Shown here in pieces: positions 56,101 through 64,000 of a stretch of 64,000 bases of DNA. The translations under genes were made by a program, and so were the position numbers. Origin of the DNA: Branchiostoma lanceolatum (lineage: Eukaryota; Chordata; Leptocardii; Amphioxiformes; Branchiostomatidae); contig NC_089735.1 of assembly GCF_035083965.1 (NCBI RefSeq), positions 15,808,501 through 15,872,500 on the forward strand. Direction: 5' to 3'. Numbering within the stretch: the first letter of the stretch is position 1; each line of letters begins with the position of its first letter. The notes under the pieces were generated by a model. That model made no database searches, had not been told where the DNA came from, and saw only the letters and a list, made by a program, of their open reading frames with translations.

Positions 56101-58029
56101 ACCGAACCCACATGCTCACATCATCCGAGTGTCAGCAGTGAATTTGTTTTACTGCTGACAGGATGATCCTGTCAGCAATGCAGATTTTTCCACTGCTGAT
56201 AAGATCGTCCTGTCAGCAGTGCAATTTTTTCTATTGCTGACAGGATGATCCTGTCAGCAGTGCAAAAAATTTCCACTAATCCTGCCAATAGCCTTAGGCG
56301 TTTATTTATGCATTTCGCGTGACGAGTTTTACGTTAATTCTACGATTTGCGGAACTGTCGTAACTCTTTGGTCATAGTTACACGGAGCGGAATTTCTTTT
56401 TTTTTTCTGGGAACAGACCAAATTAAATGCGCGCGCGGACGTCATCCATAAAAATTACTTGGTGCAGCCTTATATTATATACTCTATCTAACATAATCTT
56501 CTTTCCTTCAGGTTACCAATGATTTTGACATTGCGCTGGTAAAACTAACTGGGCATGCGCTGTTGGATGACTATGTCAACAAGGTGTGCCTTCCAGGTCC
56601 TAGTGATACACTTCTGGAGGACCAGACATGCGCAGTGACCGGTTGGGGAGATACCATGGGTAAGCAAGGGGGGTTAAATCAATCTATTTCTAAACTCATT
56701 AGGGGTGACTGAGGATAAAGAAGACAAACAATAAAAGGCGGTAGGACACGTGTTGTTCGGAGAAGCTATAAAGGTTTAAGAAATATCGGGTCTACACATG
56801 AATGTTTTAGAATATACTAAACCATTTCGGGTGACCCACATTATTCGTAGTTTCTTATAAACGAGTTTGCTCAGTGCAAGGCCACATTGATAACTTTGGG
56901 CAATGAACTAACGCTCACTGAAGCAGCATCTCTTCTCCGTAAGTCAGAACCATCAGAATTTAGACAAACTTGTCTTACTGACTCAATAGGAAAAGCAGGC
57001 GTTACAAAGACTGCTCAATACATTCCCTGCCCCGTTAAGGCCGGAATATTTTTGTTAAAAAAGTTACTCAAACTAAGTTCTGAAGAGGCCCATAATGTAT
57101 AACTATACTTTTGTTCTGATTCAATGCAACTTCAAACCTTAGGGTTGCAATTGAGTTTAATTTTTCCTTCATAGATAACCGACGAGTCGATACTGTTTTT
57201 GTGAACTGTATCCATCAATGTTTTGCCTCATGTACAGGTACAGGTGACGACACGGTATTACGTCAAGCCCTGGTTCCCGTCATCCCTCGCGAGATCTGCA
57301 ACCGGCAGGAGTATTACAGAGGTGACGTCACGACCAGGATGCTGTGCGCGGGATATGACACAGGAGGAATTGACTCTTGTCGGGTCAGTAATGTTAACAA
57401 ATACCTGCAAAAATTACTCGCAACGTTTCTAAAACTAAACTAGAATTCCATAAGAAATGTATTAGCGGACTCTTCCTAATGTAGAATTTTCGAACTCTTT
57501 TTAAACCAGACCCAAGATCTATTTGTATCTGTATCTATATAGCCAGTATAACAGCCCTTCGGCGAAACACACCAGCTTCGCAGGAACCCAGCGCGGTAGC
57601 AGCTGGTTATATCACTACATCGAAAGACCTGGAACGATCTAGATCTAAAGCTGGTTCCGCACCCGAAACGTCGCCAAAAAGATCTGAAGATTTGAAAGTT
57701 CCCCAAAATGTAGTTAACTATTTTATTGTGTGTAAACTTTGAAATATTTCTTCAACAATAGATTTGAATACAATTACTCACAAATTATTTACGTTTTGAT
57801 TGCATTGCAGTTGAAAGCAAGATAATCTATTCTTTTGAATGTAACTGTCGTATCATTTTAGGGGGATTCTGGGGGACCGCTCGTTTGTAGCCGAGGGGGA
57901 GGCCGATGGACGCTGGAGGGGGTGGTGAGCTGGGGTGAGGGGTGCGCACAACCGAGGAAGCCCGGAGTCTACTCCCGTGTGGCTGAGTTCGCTGTTTGGA
58001 TAGAAGACAACATCGCTGGAATTCAGTGA
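41084..58029 (+). CDS. Gene 3: mucin-stalked LDLa trypsin-type serine protease (462 aa)
   Basis: Exons are 41084-41144, 42067-42624, 42972-43161, 43548-43665, 56512-56659, 57238-57383 and 57862-58029, totalling 1,389 nt in frame. The order is signal peptide, a Thr/Ser/Gln/Asn-rich repeat stalk (to about 170), LDLa module (Cys171-Cys206), activation site Arg224-Ile225, and S1A domain with His266, Asp315 and Ser410. LDLa-S1A pairs are common in animal proteases such as enteropeptidase and matriptase relatives, but those carry more modules. The N-terminal hydrophobic segment is short and reads as a signal peptide; a membrane-anchored form cannot be excluded. The gene is oriented away from gene 2. 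A 12.8-kb intron divides the His and Asp exons. Confidence 0.88.
41351..41510 (+). mobile_element. tRNA-derived SINE in intron 1 of gene 3
   Basis: A box TGGCGTAACGG at 41361-41371 and B box GGGTTCGATCC at 41395-41405 are well preserved. The body TGCCCTTTGGAAAGGCACTT, then AGGTGTAAGAATGGGTACCT, is the plus-strand version of the SINE family seen on the minus strand in gene 1. Confidence 0.7.
42067..42624 (+). CDS. Gene 3 exon 2: repeat stalk and LDLa module
   Basis: Residues about 21-170 are degenerate 8-12-residue repeats of the form [10 protein letters not shown] or [10 protein letters not shown], with 12 or so units. Four consecutive units are almost identical in DNA (ACAACGAGTACAACCCAGTC). 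This is a mucin-like stalk with many potential O- and N-glycosylation sites. The LDLa module follows: [20 protein letters not shown] then [16 protein letters not shown], with all six Cys. The usual Asp in DC-x-D-x-SDE is Ser here, so one calcium ligand may be lost. Confidence 0.88.
42808..42840. repeat. (GTTT)n microsatellite
   Basis: Eight or so TTTG units lie in the intron before the protease exon. They resemble the runs that follow each kringle exon B in gene 1. Confidence 0.6.
42972..58029 (+). CDS. Gene 3 exons 3-7: propeptide and S1A protease domain
   Basis: Exon 42972-43161 encodes [20 protein letters not shown], then [18 protein letters not shown]. Exon 43548-43665 encodes [13 protein letters not shown] and [13 protein letters not shown]. 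Exon 56512-56659 encodes [20 protein letters not shown] and [10 protein letters not shown]. Exon 57238-57383 encodes [20 protein letters not shown] and [14 protein letters not shown]. Exon 57862-58029 encodes [27 protein letters not shown] and ends [12 protein letters not shown]. Asp189 predicts cleavage after Arg/Lys. Position 192, usually Gln, is Arg (DSCR-GDSGG), which may alter preference for P-prime and acidic residues. The activation-loop Cys pairs plausibly with VCLPG. Confidence 0.9.
44187..44511. mobile_element. MITE, relative of 26,895-27,352
   Basis: It starts GCGGGTATCTCACTGGACTG and ends with the inverted match CAGTGGGATATCTAC. The interior has TTTGTCGCC and AATGGCG motifs like the gene 1 copy. 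It is about 325 bp. Confidence 0.6.
45182..45275. repeat. Dispersed repeat copy, near-identical at 55,182-55,252
   Basis: The segment CTATCCCACCTCAGATGCAC through CATTCTGGTGACGCG (about 70 bp) is almost identical at 45,206-45,275 and 55,182-55,252. The second copy abuts another duplicated fragment. The identity is high enough for recent transposition or conversion. Confidence 0.65.
46220..46830. repeat. Tandem repeat array with ~131-bp higher-order period
   Basis: Units of roughly 45 bp contain GTGCTCCCCGACCGAAAACG, AATGGTGAGTTTG and TTACACCGGGTAA. A larger period is visible: AAGAGTTTGTGCTCC recurs at 46402, 46533 and 46664, steps of 131 bp. It is non-coding and its overlapping ORFs are artefacts. 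Confidence 0.8.
50660..50768 (+). mobile_element. Retroelement remnant with CCHC zinc knuckle
   Basis: The frame ending at the TAG at 50766-50768 encodes [15 protein letters not shown] then [12 protein letters not shown]. C-x2-C-x4-H-x4-C is the nucleic-acid-binding knuckle of retroelement Gag-type proteins. Only this short module is recognisable. The upstream frame is interrupted, so it is a fragment. Confidence 0.45.
54055..55090. repeat. Purine-rich duplicated segments
   Basis: GCGAGAGGTGAGGGAGAG followed by AAAAGGGGTAGGAA occurs near 54,058 and 54,929. A ~42-bp unit (AGTATTGGAGGAAAGAGGTA, TAAGGGATGG) is repeated at about 54,999 and 55,041. No gene was seen. Confidence 0.45.
55116..55182. 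repeat. Duplicate of 55,742-55,808
   Basis: TTACCACGGTAATACCACCC through AAGTGGGATTTGGTACT is identical at both places (about 65 bp), 626 bp apart. It forms part of a mosaic of dispersed fragments in this intron. Confidence 0.7.
55677..56111 (-). CDS. Hypothetical minus-strand ORF or exon within the gene 3 intron
   Basis: The 144-codon frame starts [20 protein letters not shown]. About the first 100 residues ([20 protein letters not shown], then [20 protein letters not shown] and [10 protein letters not shown]) look like genuine protein in composition. The rest falls in the duplicated non-coding fragment 55,742-55,808, so the true exon may end near 55,810-55,820. I recognise no family. Three palindromes lie immediately upstream. 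It may be a repeat-borne gene or a dead exon. Confidence 0.3.
   Translation of the reverse strand: MGSVAKYVSIKRKKGGNVVVDWYALDVGQGELTFAQLYERLVAASDFGSTISSKSCQDQLQCISSANDEKIGRGIEVYSGLQVGQATKQFGCFICMEVDKTVPNPTSLCSLFGLRYGWYYRGNNRALGRGPNRCKVLRADVIRF
56125..56270. repeat. Three tandem palindromes, CTGACAGGATNATCCTGTCAG type
   Basis: Three hairpin-forming units of about 50 bp follow each other. Each contains TGCTGACAGGAT, a short centre and ATCCTGTCAGCA, separated by T/A-rich spacers (CAATTTTTTC). Loops vary in one or two bases with matching arms. Confidence 0.8.
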
Positions 58030-58476
58030 AAGAAGCTTTAATACAGAAATGGATTCACAAACAAGTGTGACAATAAAAAAATCACCGCCATGGCGAAGGT
58101 GTCTGGGTTGATCTTACTTCATGTAACGAAAGTACTGACGTTGGAGTCTTAATTACCTTCGCTAAGATTGACCCTGCTTTGCAGTGGGTCCCTGCGAATT
58201 GAGCTTCGCAAACATTTGGTCTCAAATCGGTGAATATTATTATTATGATCCAGAATGTTCAATCTTTATAATTGTTCCATGAAAATGTAAACTTACTCTA
58301 TAGATAATGGAAACTGCCTGTTCCTCCGTTTTTAGTTTTTGACTTGTAATTTGTATTTTATAATATTAGAAAGAGATGAGCAACCGGGCTGATTATAGAA
58401 GAAGAAGCTTTATTGTCATGACAAAAAGTACAGCGACTTTCGTACTGTCAACTACAAACTGCAAATACAAAATGAA
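58030..58476. other. 3'UTR of gene 3 and short downstream spacer
   Basis: AATAAA at 58072-58077 is 43 nt after the stop and is the likely polyadenylation signal. No gene was seen downstream. Confidence 0.55.
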
Positions 58477-59093
58477 CCTTAAAGGGGGGGGGGGGCTAAA
58501 CTTAAAATTGACAAGTCTACTATACTTTGCTAAATATACCCCAAGGTCAAGTCCTCACTTGTTTAACATAAGTCCGCCATAGTTCAGGGATCTGCCGTCA
58601 TTTGTAACTTGGGCCGTTCTGACGTCTACTCGCCTGATGATTGAATTAATCAATTGTAAGGTCACAATATGTGACGTCAGGTCTCGGCATTTCCCATTCA
58701 GTATGAACAAGGACATGGTATGAACAAAGATTTTGGATCTGGTTTTCATGAGGAGGAAATTTCGAGGAATTTTCCGAATTCAATTCTCACTATCTCCTCG
58801 ATTCCTTCGAATTCGTCGGGAAATTCCTCTAAATCCATCCTCAGCAAAGCCAGATTGAAAAGCCCTAGCTATTCACTTTGGTTTGGAAATGCCGAGACCT
58901 GACGTCACATATTGTGACCGTACAATTGATTAATTCAATCATCAGGCGAGTAGCCGTCAGAACGGCCCAAGATACAAATAACGGCAGAGCCCTGAACTAT
59001 GGCGGATTTATGTAAAACAAATGAGGACTTGATTTGGGGTATATTTAGCAAAGATTATTAGACTTTACAATTTTAAGTTTAGCCTTCCTTTAA
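58477..59093. mobile_element. Foldback element with ~200-bp arms
   Basis: The left arm (about 58,480-58,695) and right arm (about 58,880-59,093) are reverse complements over their length. Examples are GACCTGACGTCACATATTGT versus its complement, and CAATTTTAAGTTTAGCC versus its complement. The ~185-bp loop holds a smaller nested inverted repeat around TTCCGAATTC. It is non-coding and lies directly beside the next TIR element. Confidence 0.8.
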
Positions 59094-60013
59094 CCCTATC
59101 TAGACCGGGCTTTTTTGAGACTTCCTGGACCGGGGGGGGGCTCTTTCGACCCCCCCATCATAACTTCCGAACGGTATGCCCTATCATCACCAAATTTGCA
59201 GGGAGTGATGTTCACGTGAAGTTTTATAATTCCTGTAATTTTGGTGACGTTATGACGTAATATGACGTAATTATGACGTCATTGATGTCATTTTATTGGC
59301 TAAATACGGAATTCCCATAATATCTAAGCGCATTAGACAAAATAGTGCGCATTATTGATTTAAAGGTATGCCAAGACATTTGACGTCAGTGGTGACGAAA
59401 TTGACGTCAAAATAACGTCGAACGATGACGTCATGTGTTGTTAGCGGCCCCTGGGATCCGCCATCTTGGATTGGCCATTTTGAAATTTTTAAAAATACTT
59501 TTTTTTCCCATTTATGACCCAAAATAACAGTCAAAATAGACGAAAAACATTCATCTGAATGTTTCTGGTTACGAAAATTCCAGGTTGTGACGAATTTAAA
59601 GGCGAAAAAGCCTGTTTATACCGAAAATAATGATTTTGTCCGCCATCTTGGATTTTGAGCGATGACGTCATCAAATTAGCATAATTTATTTAAATTGAAT
59701 CATGAGAGTTACATTAAAATACATATAATGTTATACATGTAGGAAAATAGTGTGGTTGAGCAAGAAAACATTGGAAACAACTATGTTTAAATCGAAATTA
59801 GTGAAATTTGCATAAAATGCATCTTCAGAAACCCGTTGCCATGGCAACACGAAAAATGACAAACTTATACTTTTATAATGATAATGTTGGCAACTAAATT
59901 TTAGGAAAAGTCAGCAAGTTTGCTTGTCCTACCATACGTCGTTTGGCAGTTATACAATGTCAAAGTTGGCGCGGGCACTTTTAGCCCCCCCCCCGGTCTA
60001 GATAGGGTTAAAG
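59088..60013. mobile_element. TIR element, perfect 22-bp ends
   Basis: CTTTAACCCTATCTAGACC opens the left end and its exact complement closes the right, followed by a poly-G or poly-C tract inside each end. The interior repeats TGACGTCAT-type motifs and CCGCCATCTTGG and encodes nothing recognisable. Confidence 0.75.
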
Positions 60014-60640
60014 TTTTGCACCACAAGATGATGTACATAGATTTGAATGTAGATGATACCATGTCTAGTTATTCTAGTGATTAATTCACCATTATGGTTT
60101 TATGTTGTTTAAGCAAAGTGCAAAAATATCAGTTGTGAATCATGGAATTCACTTATAATGTTGACATCACTGTGTTGAATAAAAGTCTTCCGTGTTGTGA
60201 TACCATGTTTATCGTTTTAAACAAGGTTAATAGTTTACTTCTTTCGAACCTACTGGCATCCTTTTCCACCACCCTGTGCTCGAATTAGGTTCGGAGTCTG
60301 CAGAGGATGTTATCCATAAATTTTGATTCAAAAATCTTTGGACTAATATGCAAGTATAAACCCAGCACACTTTTCTCTCGCTCTACAAATATATATATAT
60401 CAGTGTGCACCTACTAGAGATAGAAAAGGGACGTCATAAAAAATGTCAGTTCGGGATAGACTGTGTAGATACTGTGCAACGGATACGGTGGAAGATGAAA
60501 TACATTTCATTTCTAAATGCCCTCAATATGAGGATGAAAGAAACAAGCTTTTTAAAACAATTATAACAATATTCCCGAGCTTTCAACATCTAGAATACCT
60601 CCAAAAAATACATTTCTACTAAAATCACAAAACCCACTAA

Positions 60641-61324
60641 GGCCACAGCAAGTAATTTTTATGGATGACATCAGCGCGCTCATTAATTTTTGCCTGATTT
60701 TGAAATAGAAAGTTCATTGCCCTCCGACGGTGGTCAACATGCTAAAAATTGGCAAATATGTCGTAAACATTGACAGTGTAAGGTGTTTTATTGCATATGA
60801 ATACCCAGTGTAGTTCCTGGCTCTTCCTGCCCATGATGGTATGACAAGCTGTTTTCTGCGTTTGTTCTAGATTATTGAGCTGTATACACATCTTCAAGAA
60901 CAGTTTAATGTTGACGGTCTAAGGTGTTTTATTGCATATGAATACCCAGTGTAGTTCCTGCCTATGATGGTATGATAACAAGCTGTTTTCTGCATTTGTT
61001 CTAGCAAGGATATTTGATAAAAAATGGGAGGGGGGGCGGTCTAGTTAATCGAGCTGTATACCCAAGGTGTTTCATCTCATATGAATTCCCAGTGTAGTTG
61101 CTTCAGATGATGGCACAACAAGCTATTTTCTGCATTTGTTGTAGTTAGTCTATTGAGATGTATACACATCTACAAAGACATGTTTACATCAAAGACTTAT
61201 GATCTCAAAATTTGAAAACATAGGAATCTTGGTTTTTTTTGGCCTGCCTTGTGTTTTTTCGCCCTATCTCATTAATTTTGGAGTCTGCGGAGGATGTCAT
61301 CCATAAAATTTACTTGCTGTGGTC
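60641..61324. mobile_element. TIR element carrying a triplicated internal segment
   Basis: The left arm GGCCACAGCAAGTAATTTTT then ATGGATGACATC is mirrored on the right by GATGTCATCCATAAAATT then TACTTGCTGTGGTC. Inside, a ~140-bp segment (GGTGTTTTATTGCATATGAA, CCCAGTGTAGTTCCTG, GCTGTTTTCTGC) is repeated three times near 60,781, 60,920 and 61,068. Single ends of this family also occur in every gene 1 array unit (GGAGTCTGCAGAGGATGTTA). Confidence 0.65.
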
Positions 61325-61558
61325 TAATCATTAAAAACGCGGGACTTTTCACCAGCCACTGCCTCCAAAGAGGAAGTCAAGCCCCCCTGTAATATATGTA
61401 GAAACATTAGTTAGATGTATAGAATAGATAGAATCTTGCTACTTTTTACCGTTTGTACTCTTGCAATTAGCCTACGGGCATGAATTAGCAAATACAGGTA
61501 TTAATATATAAATCCTGTGCTGGGTGATCGACATGCCATGGTGGTCTGTCTGGCCGGG

Positions 61559-63110
61559 TCGACGCGAGGGGTCCCCCGAAAGTGCGAAATGGAACGAAAT
61601 GGAACGAAATGGAACGAAATGGAACGAAATGGAACGAAATGGAACGAAATGGAACGAAATGGAACGAAATGGAACGAAATGGAACGAAATGGAACGAACT
61701 AAAACATATGTAACATTATGAAATGAAATACCAGTAGATAGCGAAATATAAGGAACGTTGTGATATTCACAGTAGACGGGAACAGGAAGCAAATACATTA
61801 TATAACATGTTTTATTTCTTGAATCTGTTTGATAATAGTAAATACAACGTTTTTGCCGCGTTTGTGTGGCTAGATTCTTCCCTGAAAATGGGAGCGCCGC
61901 GTGGAAAGAGATCCACCGCTCTTCCTTTGCGTTTATGCAACGATCTGCAAATGAACTGCTGCAAATAGCAGGGAAAACAAGCAAACGGAACTGAGTATCG
62001 AAGTAAGGACTAGATTATACAGTTGGTGCACGTGGTAACATTGCATCTCATAATTCATCAAGAGGGCATGAGGCAAGCGTAATTTTATTATTTATACAGC
62101 GCGTTTGCGTGCTGCAAATGGAGCCCCGCATGCAAATGAACCGCCAATGTTGCCAGCGCATCGGAACTGTGCACGTGGGCGTGCTACCGACAGGTTGAAT
62201 CAAACTCCGACTTCCAAGTTTTATTTACATACGGTTTTAGTCCATAACAAGTACGTAGCATATGCATATCTCCGCAACAACGATTTTTATACAATCAATT
62301 GTCGGCTGGTCGGCTGTCGGAGAATGGACCCCTCCGCTCCGCAACAACGATTTTTATACAATCAATTGTCGGCTGGTCGGCTGTCGGAGAATGGACCCCT
62401 CCGTTAATGATATGCAAATGCAGCTGCGTCACCAATGACATTTCACACTCCATTCAATCACGGACGTGGACTGAGAACTACCTCTGGAGACATTTCTGCC
62501 TCCTTGTTCACGAGAAAAAAGAAAGGGAGGGTACGGTGTGAACGAGCAGGACATGTATTTCACAGTTCACACAACACGCAAACACGCTGTGTAAATAATA
62601 AAATTACGCTTGCCTCATGCCCTCTTGCTGAATTATGAGATACAATGTTACCACCAGCTTCTGTATAATCTAGTCCTTACTTCGATACTCAGTTCCGTTT
62701 GCTTGTTTTCCCTGCTATTTGCAGCAGTACATTTGCAGATAGTTGGTAAAATCAAGAAGAGCGGCCGAGCTCTTTGCACGTGGCGCTCGCATTTTCAGGG
62801 AAGAATCTAGCCACACAAACGCGGCAAAAACGTTGTATTTAATATTATCAAATAGATTAAAGAAATAAAATACGTTATATTATGTATTTGCTTCCTGTTC
62901 CGGTCTACTGTGAATGTTACAACGTTCCTTACATTTCGCTATCTACTGGTATTTCATTTCATAATGCTATATATGTTTTATTTCGTTCCATTTCGTTCCA
63001 TTTCGTTCCATTTCGTTCCATTTCGTTCCATTTCGTTCCATTTCGTTCCATTTCGTTCCATTTCGTTCCATTTCGTCCATTTCGCACTTTCGGGGGACCG
63101 GACGCGAGCA
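61559..63110. mobile_element. Large foldback (FB-like) element with decamer-repeat arms
   Basis: Arms of over 500 bp (about 61,559-62,110 and 62,585-63,110) are inverted copies. Each starts GTCCCCCGAAAGTGCGAAAT and then has 9-11 tandem GGAACGAAAT decamers (61591-61700; complement at 62981-63080). Shared unique text follows, such as GGGAAGAATCTAGCCACAC on the right and its complement on the left. The middle has a 67-bp direct duplication (62281, 62348). No transposase was seen. Confidence 0.8.
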
Positions 63111-63261
63111 GGGTACGCCGAGCTCTACTGCCCAGCCCACGGCACGTAAACCCGGGAGGCCCGCCTAGCTGCTAGAAGTGCCTGGCCTGGGGATGATATG
63201 CAGCCGGCCTTGCTGCAGGAAAAAAACATGTATTCCTGTGAGATTTGCTGTCTCGAGTATC

Positions 63262-63503
63262 AAGCCTCCCTCTCACTGGACCCGCGGCACGCTGGCGGCG
63301 TCGTTGCGGCCGATCGAATTGACAAAGCACTCAACAAATTTCATTGACAAAAACCTAATATTTTAAAGCTTTATTTGTTGTTTTTTGGTCATACTTGTAT
63401 GTTTTGAATGATATTCGCTTTATAAAGTCAAGGGTAACACAAATCCAGTTTAGGACGCAGCGACACCGCCAGCGTGCCGCGGGTCCAGTGAGAGGGGGGC
63501 TTT
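63262..63503. mobile_element. Third copy of the CCGCGGCACGCTGG MITE
   Basis: It starts AAGCCTCCCTCTCACTGGAC then CCGCGGCACGCTGG and ends CCAGCGTGCCGCGGGTCCAG then TGAGAGGGGGGCTT. It is about 240 bp. Its interior matches the copies in gene 1 intron 29, including AATTGACAAAGCACTCAACA. Confidence 0.7.
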
Positions 63504-64000
63504 AGCTGTACGTACATGTCCCAGTCAAGACTAGAAAAGTAACATTTACATAAAAATACATGATGCTGACATTCTCATGGTCTAACCTAACAAACTACTG
63601 CTCTGTTTATTCTTACTCAAACTCATTCATACATACGGTGATCAGTCCCTGTGCTGCCGCTTGCTACATTATGTAATCGAACACCACTGGGTGCCTGCTA
63701 CTTTACCAGTAACCATGTTGACAGCCGTCTTGTCTAGGTCAGTGACCTTTCTTGTTTGTAATAGAAGAATAAAAGAAGGAGGAGGAAAAACAATAACTTT
63801 TAAATAAAGTGTGGAACTGGTTGTTGAGATAGAACGAACGCTAATTAATGGAAAATAGCACACAAAGAAGCAAGAAGCTTTGATTTAGTAACCAATTAAA
63901 ATCATAGGAAAGTTTAAACCAGGTTTACCTTTTTGATTCCAATTAAATCTTGTTTGGACATGTATGTTGGCAATACAAAGCCAAACCTAGCTGCTTTTGA
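63504..64000. other. Right edge: nothing recognised
   Basis: AT-rich sequence without a supported gene or element. Confidence 0.4.

Larger units (their letters stand above)
43666..56511. other. 12.8-kb intron of gene 3 with repeats and unassigned DNA
   Basis: The intron separates the exon ending HHYYRQ from the one beginning [10 protein letters not shown]. It carries a MITE (44187-44511), tandem repeats (46220-46830), a retroelement zinc-knuckle remnant (about 50699-50768), duplicated fragments (45182-45275, 55116-55252, 55742-55808), a poly-A/G tract (55311-55337), palindromes (56125-56270) and one possible minus-strand exon. Long spans (47000-50400, 51000-54900) show only short frames without recognisable content. 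Confidence 0.5.

Noticed and set aside
61517..63175. ORFs encoding poly(EMERNGTKWN) and poly(SISFHFVPFR)
   Set aside because: These are translations of the GGAACGAAAT decamer repeat in a foldback arm.

Overview
The window is animal genomic DNA and most probably comes from a lancelet (Branchiostoma). This is an inference from three things: intron-rich, domain-shuffled extracellular serine proteases with CUB, kringle and LDLa modules; a dense mix of small TIR elements, tRNA-derived SINEs and Penelope-like retroelements; and Pro/Thr-rich linkers between kringles. No bacterial-style gene organisation, rRNA, CRISPR array or free-standing tRNA gene was seen. Gene models below come from reading splice sites, intron phases and protein motifs by eye. 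In all three genes the exons sum to an exact multiple of three.

Layout. Positions 1-4,700 hold a possible small minus-strand ORF at the left edge, a Penelope fragment and otherwise unassigned DNA. Gene 1 (+, 4,991-32,042; 33 coding exons, 1,115 aa) encodes signal peptide, CUB, seven Pro/Thr-linker-kringle modules and a trypsin-type S1A domain. Its kringles 3-7 lie in five consecutive ~2.25-kb duplications that include introns. Gene 2 (-, 39,302-32,825; 8 exons, 392 aa) encodes signal peptide, one canonical kringle, a Thr-rich linker and a trypsin domain. It converges on gene 1, with 782 bp between the stop codons. Gene 3 (+, 41,084-58,029; 7 exons, 462 aa) encodes signal peptide, a mucin-like Thr/Gln/Trp repeat stalk, one LDLa module and a trypsin domain split by a 12.8-kb intron. 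It starts head-to-head with gene 2, 1.8 kb away. Positions 58,030-64,000 are almost entirely inverted-repeat and foldback elements.

The three proteases look like paralogous, secreted, multidomain S1A zymogens. Each has an R-IVGG activation site, an intact His-Asp-Ser triad, Asp at position 189 (cleavage after Arg/Lys), Pro225, and a propeptide Cys that can keep the non-catalytic arm disulphide-bonded to the catalytic domain. CUB, kringle and LDLa modules would supply targeting, as in vertebrate coagulation, fibrinolysis and complement enzymes. Which pathway they serve cannot be told from sequence.

The most unusual features are these. Kringles 2-7 of gene 1 share an in-frame 12-codon loss that removes the conserved YRG segment. 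The predicted lysine-site cation alternates across the kringle array. The array introns follow an A-B-B-A pattern. A 1.25-kb minisatellite is built from the last 25 nt of an exon plus its own 5' splice site. Duplicated exon and acceptor fragments lie inside protease introns. Two Penelope-like insertions in gene 2 have recognisable target-site duplications. A 1.55-kb foldback element has decanucleotide repeats in its arms.
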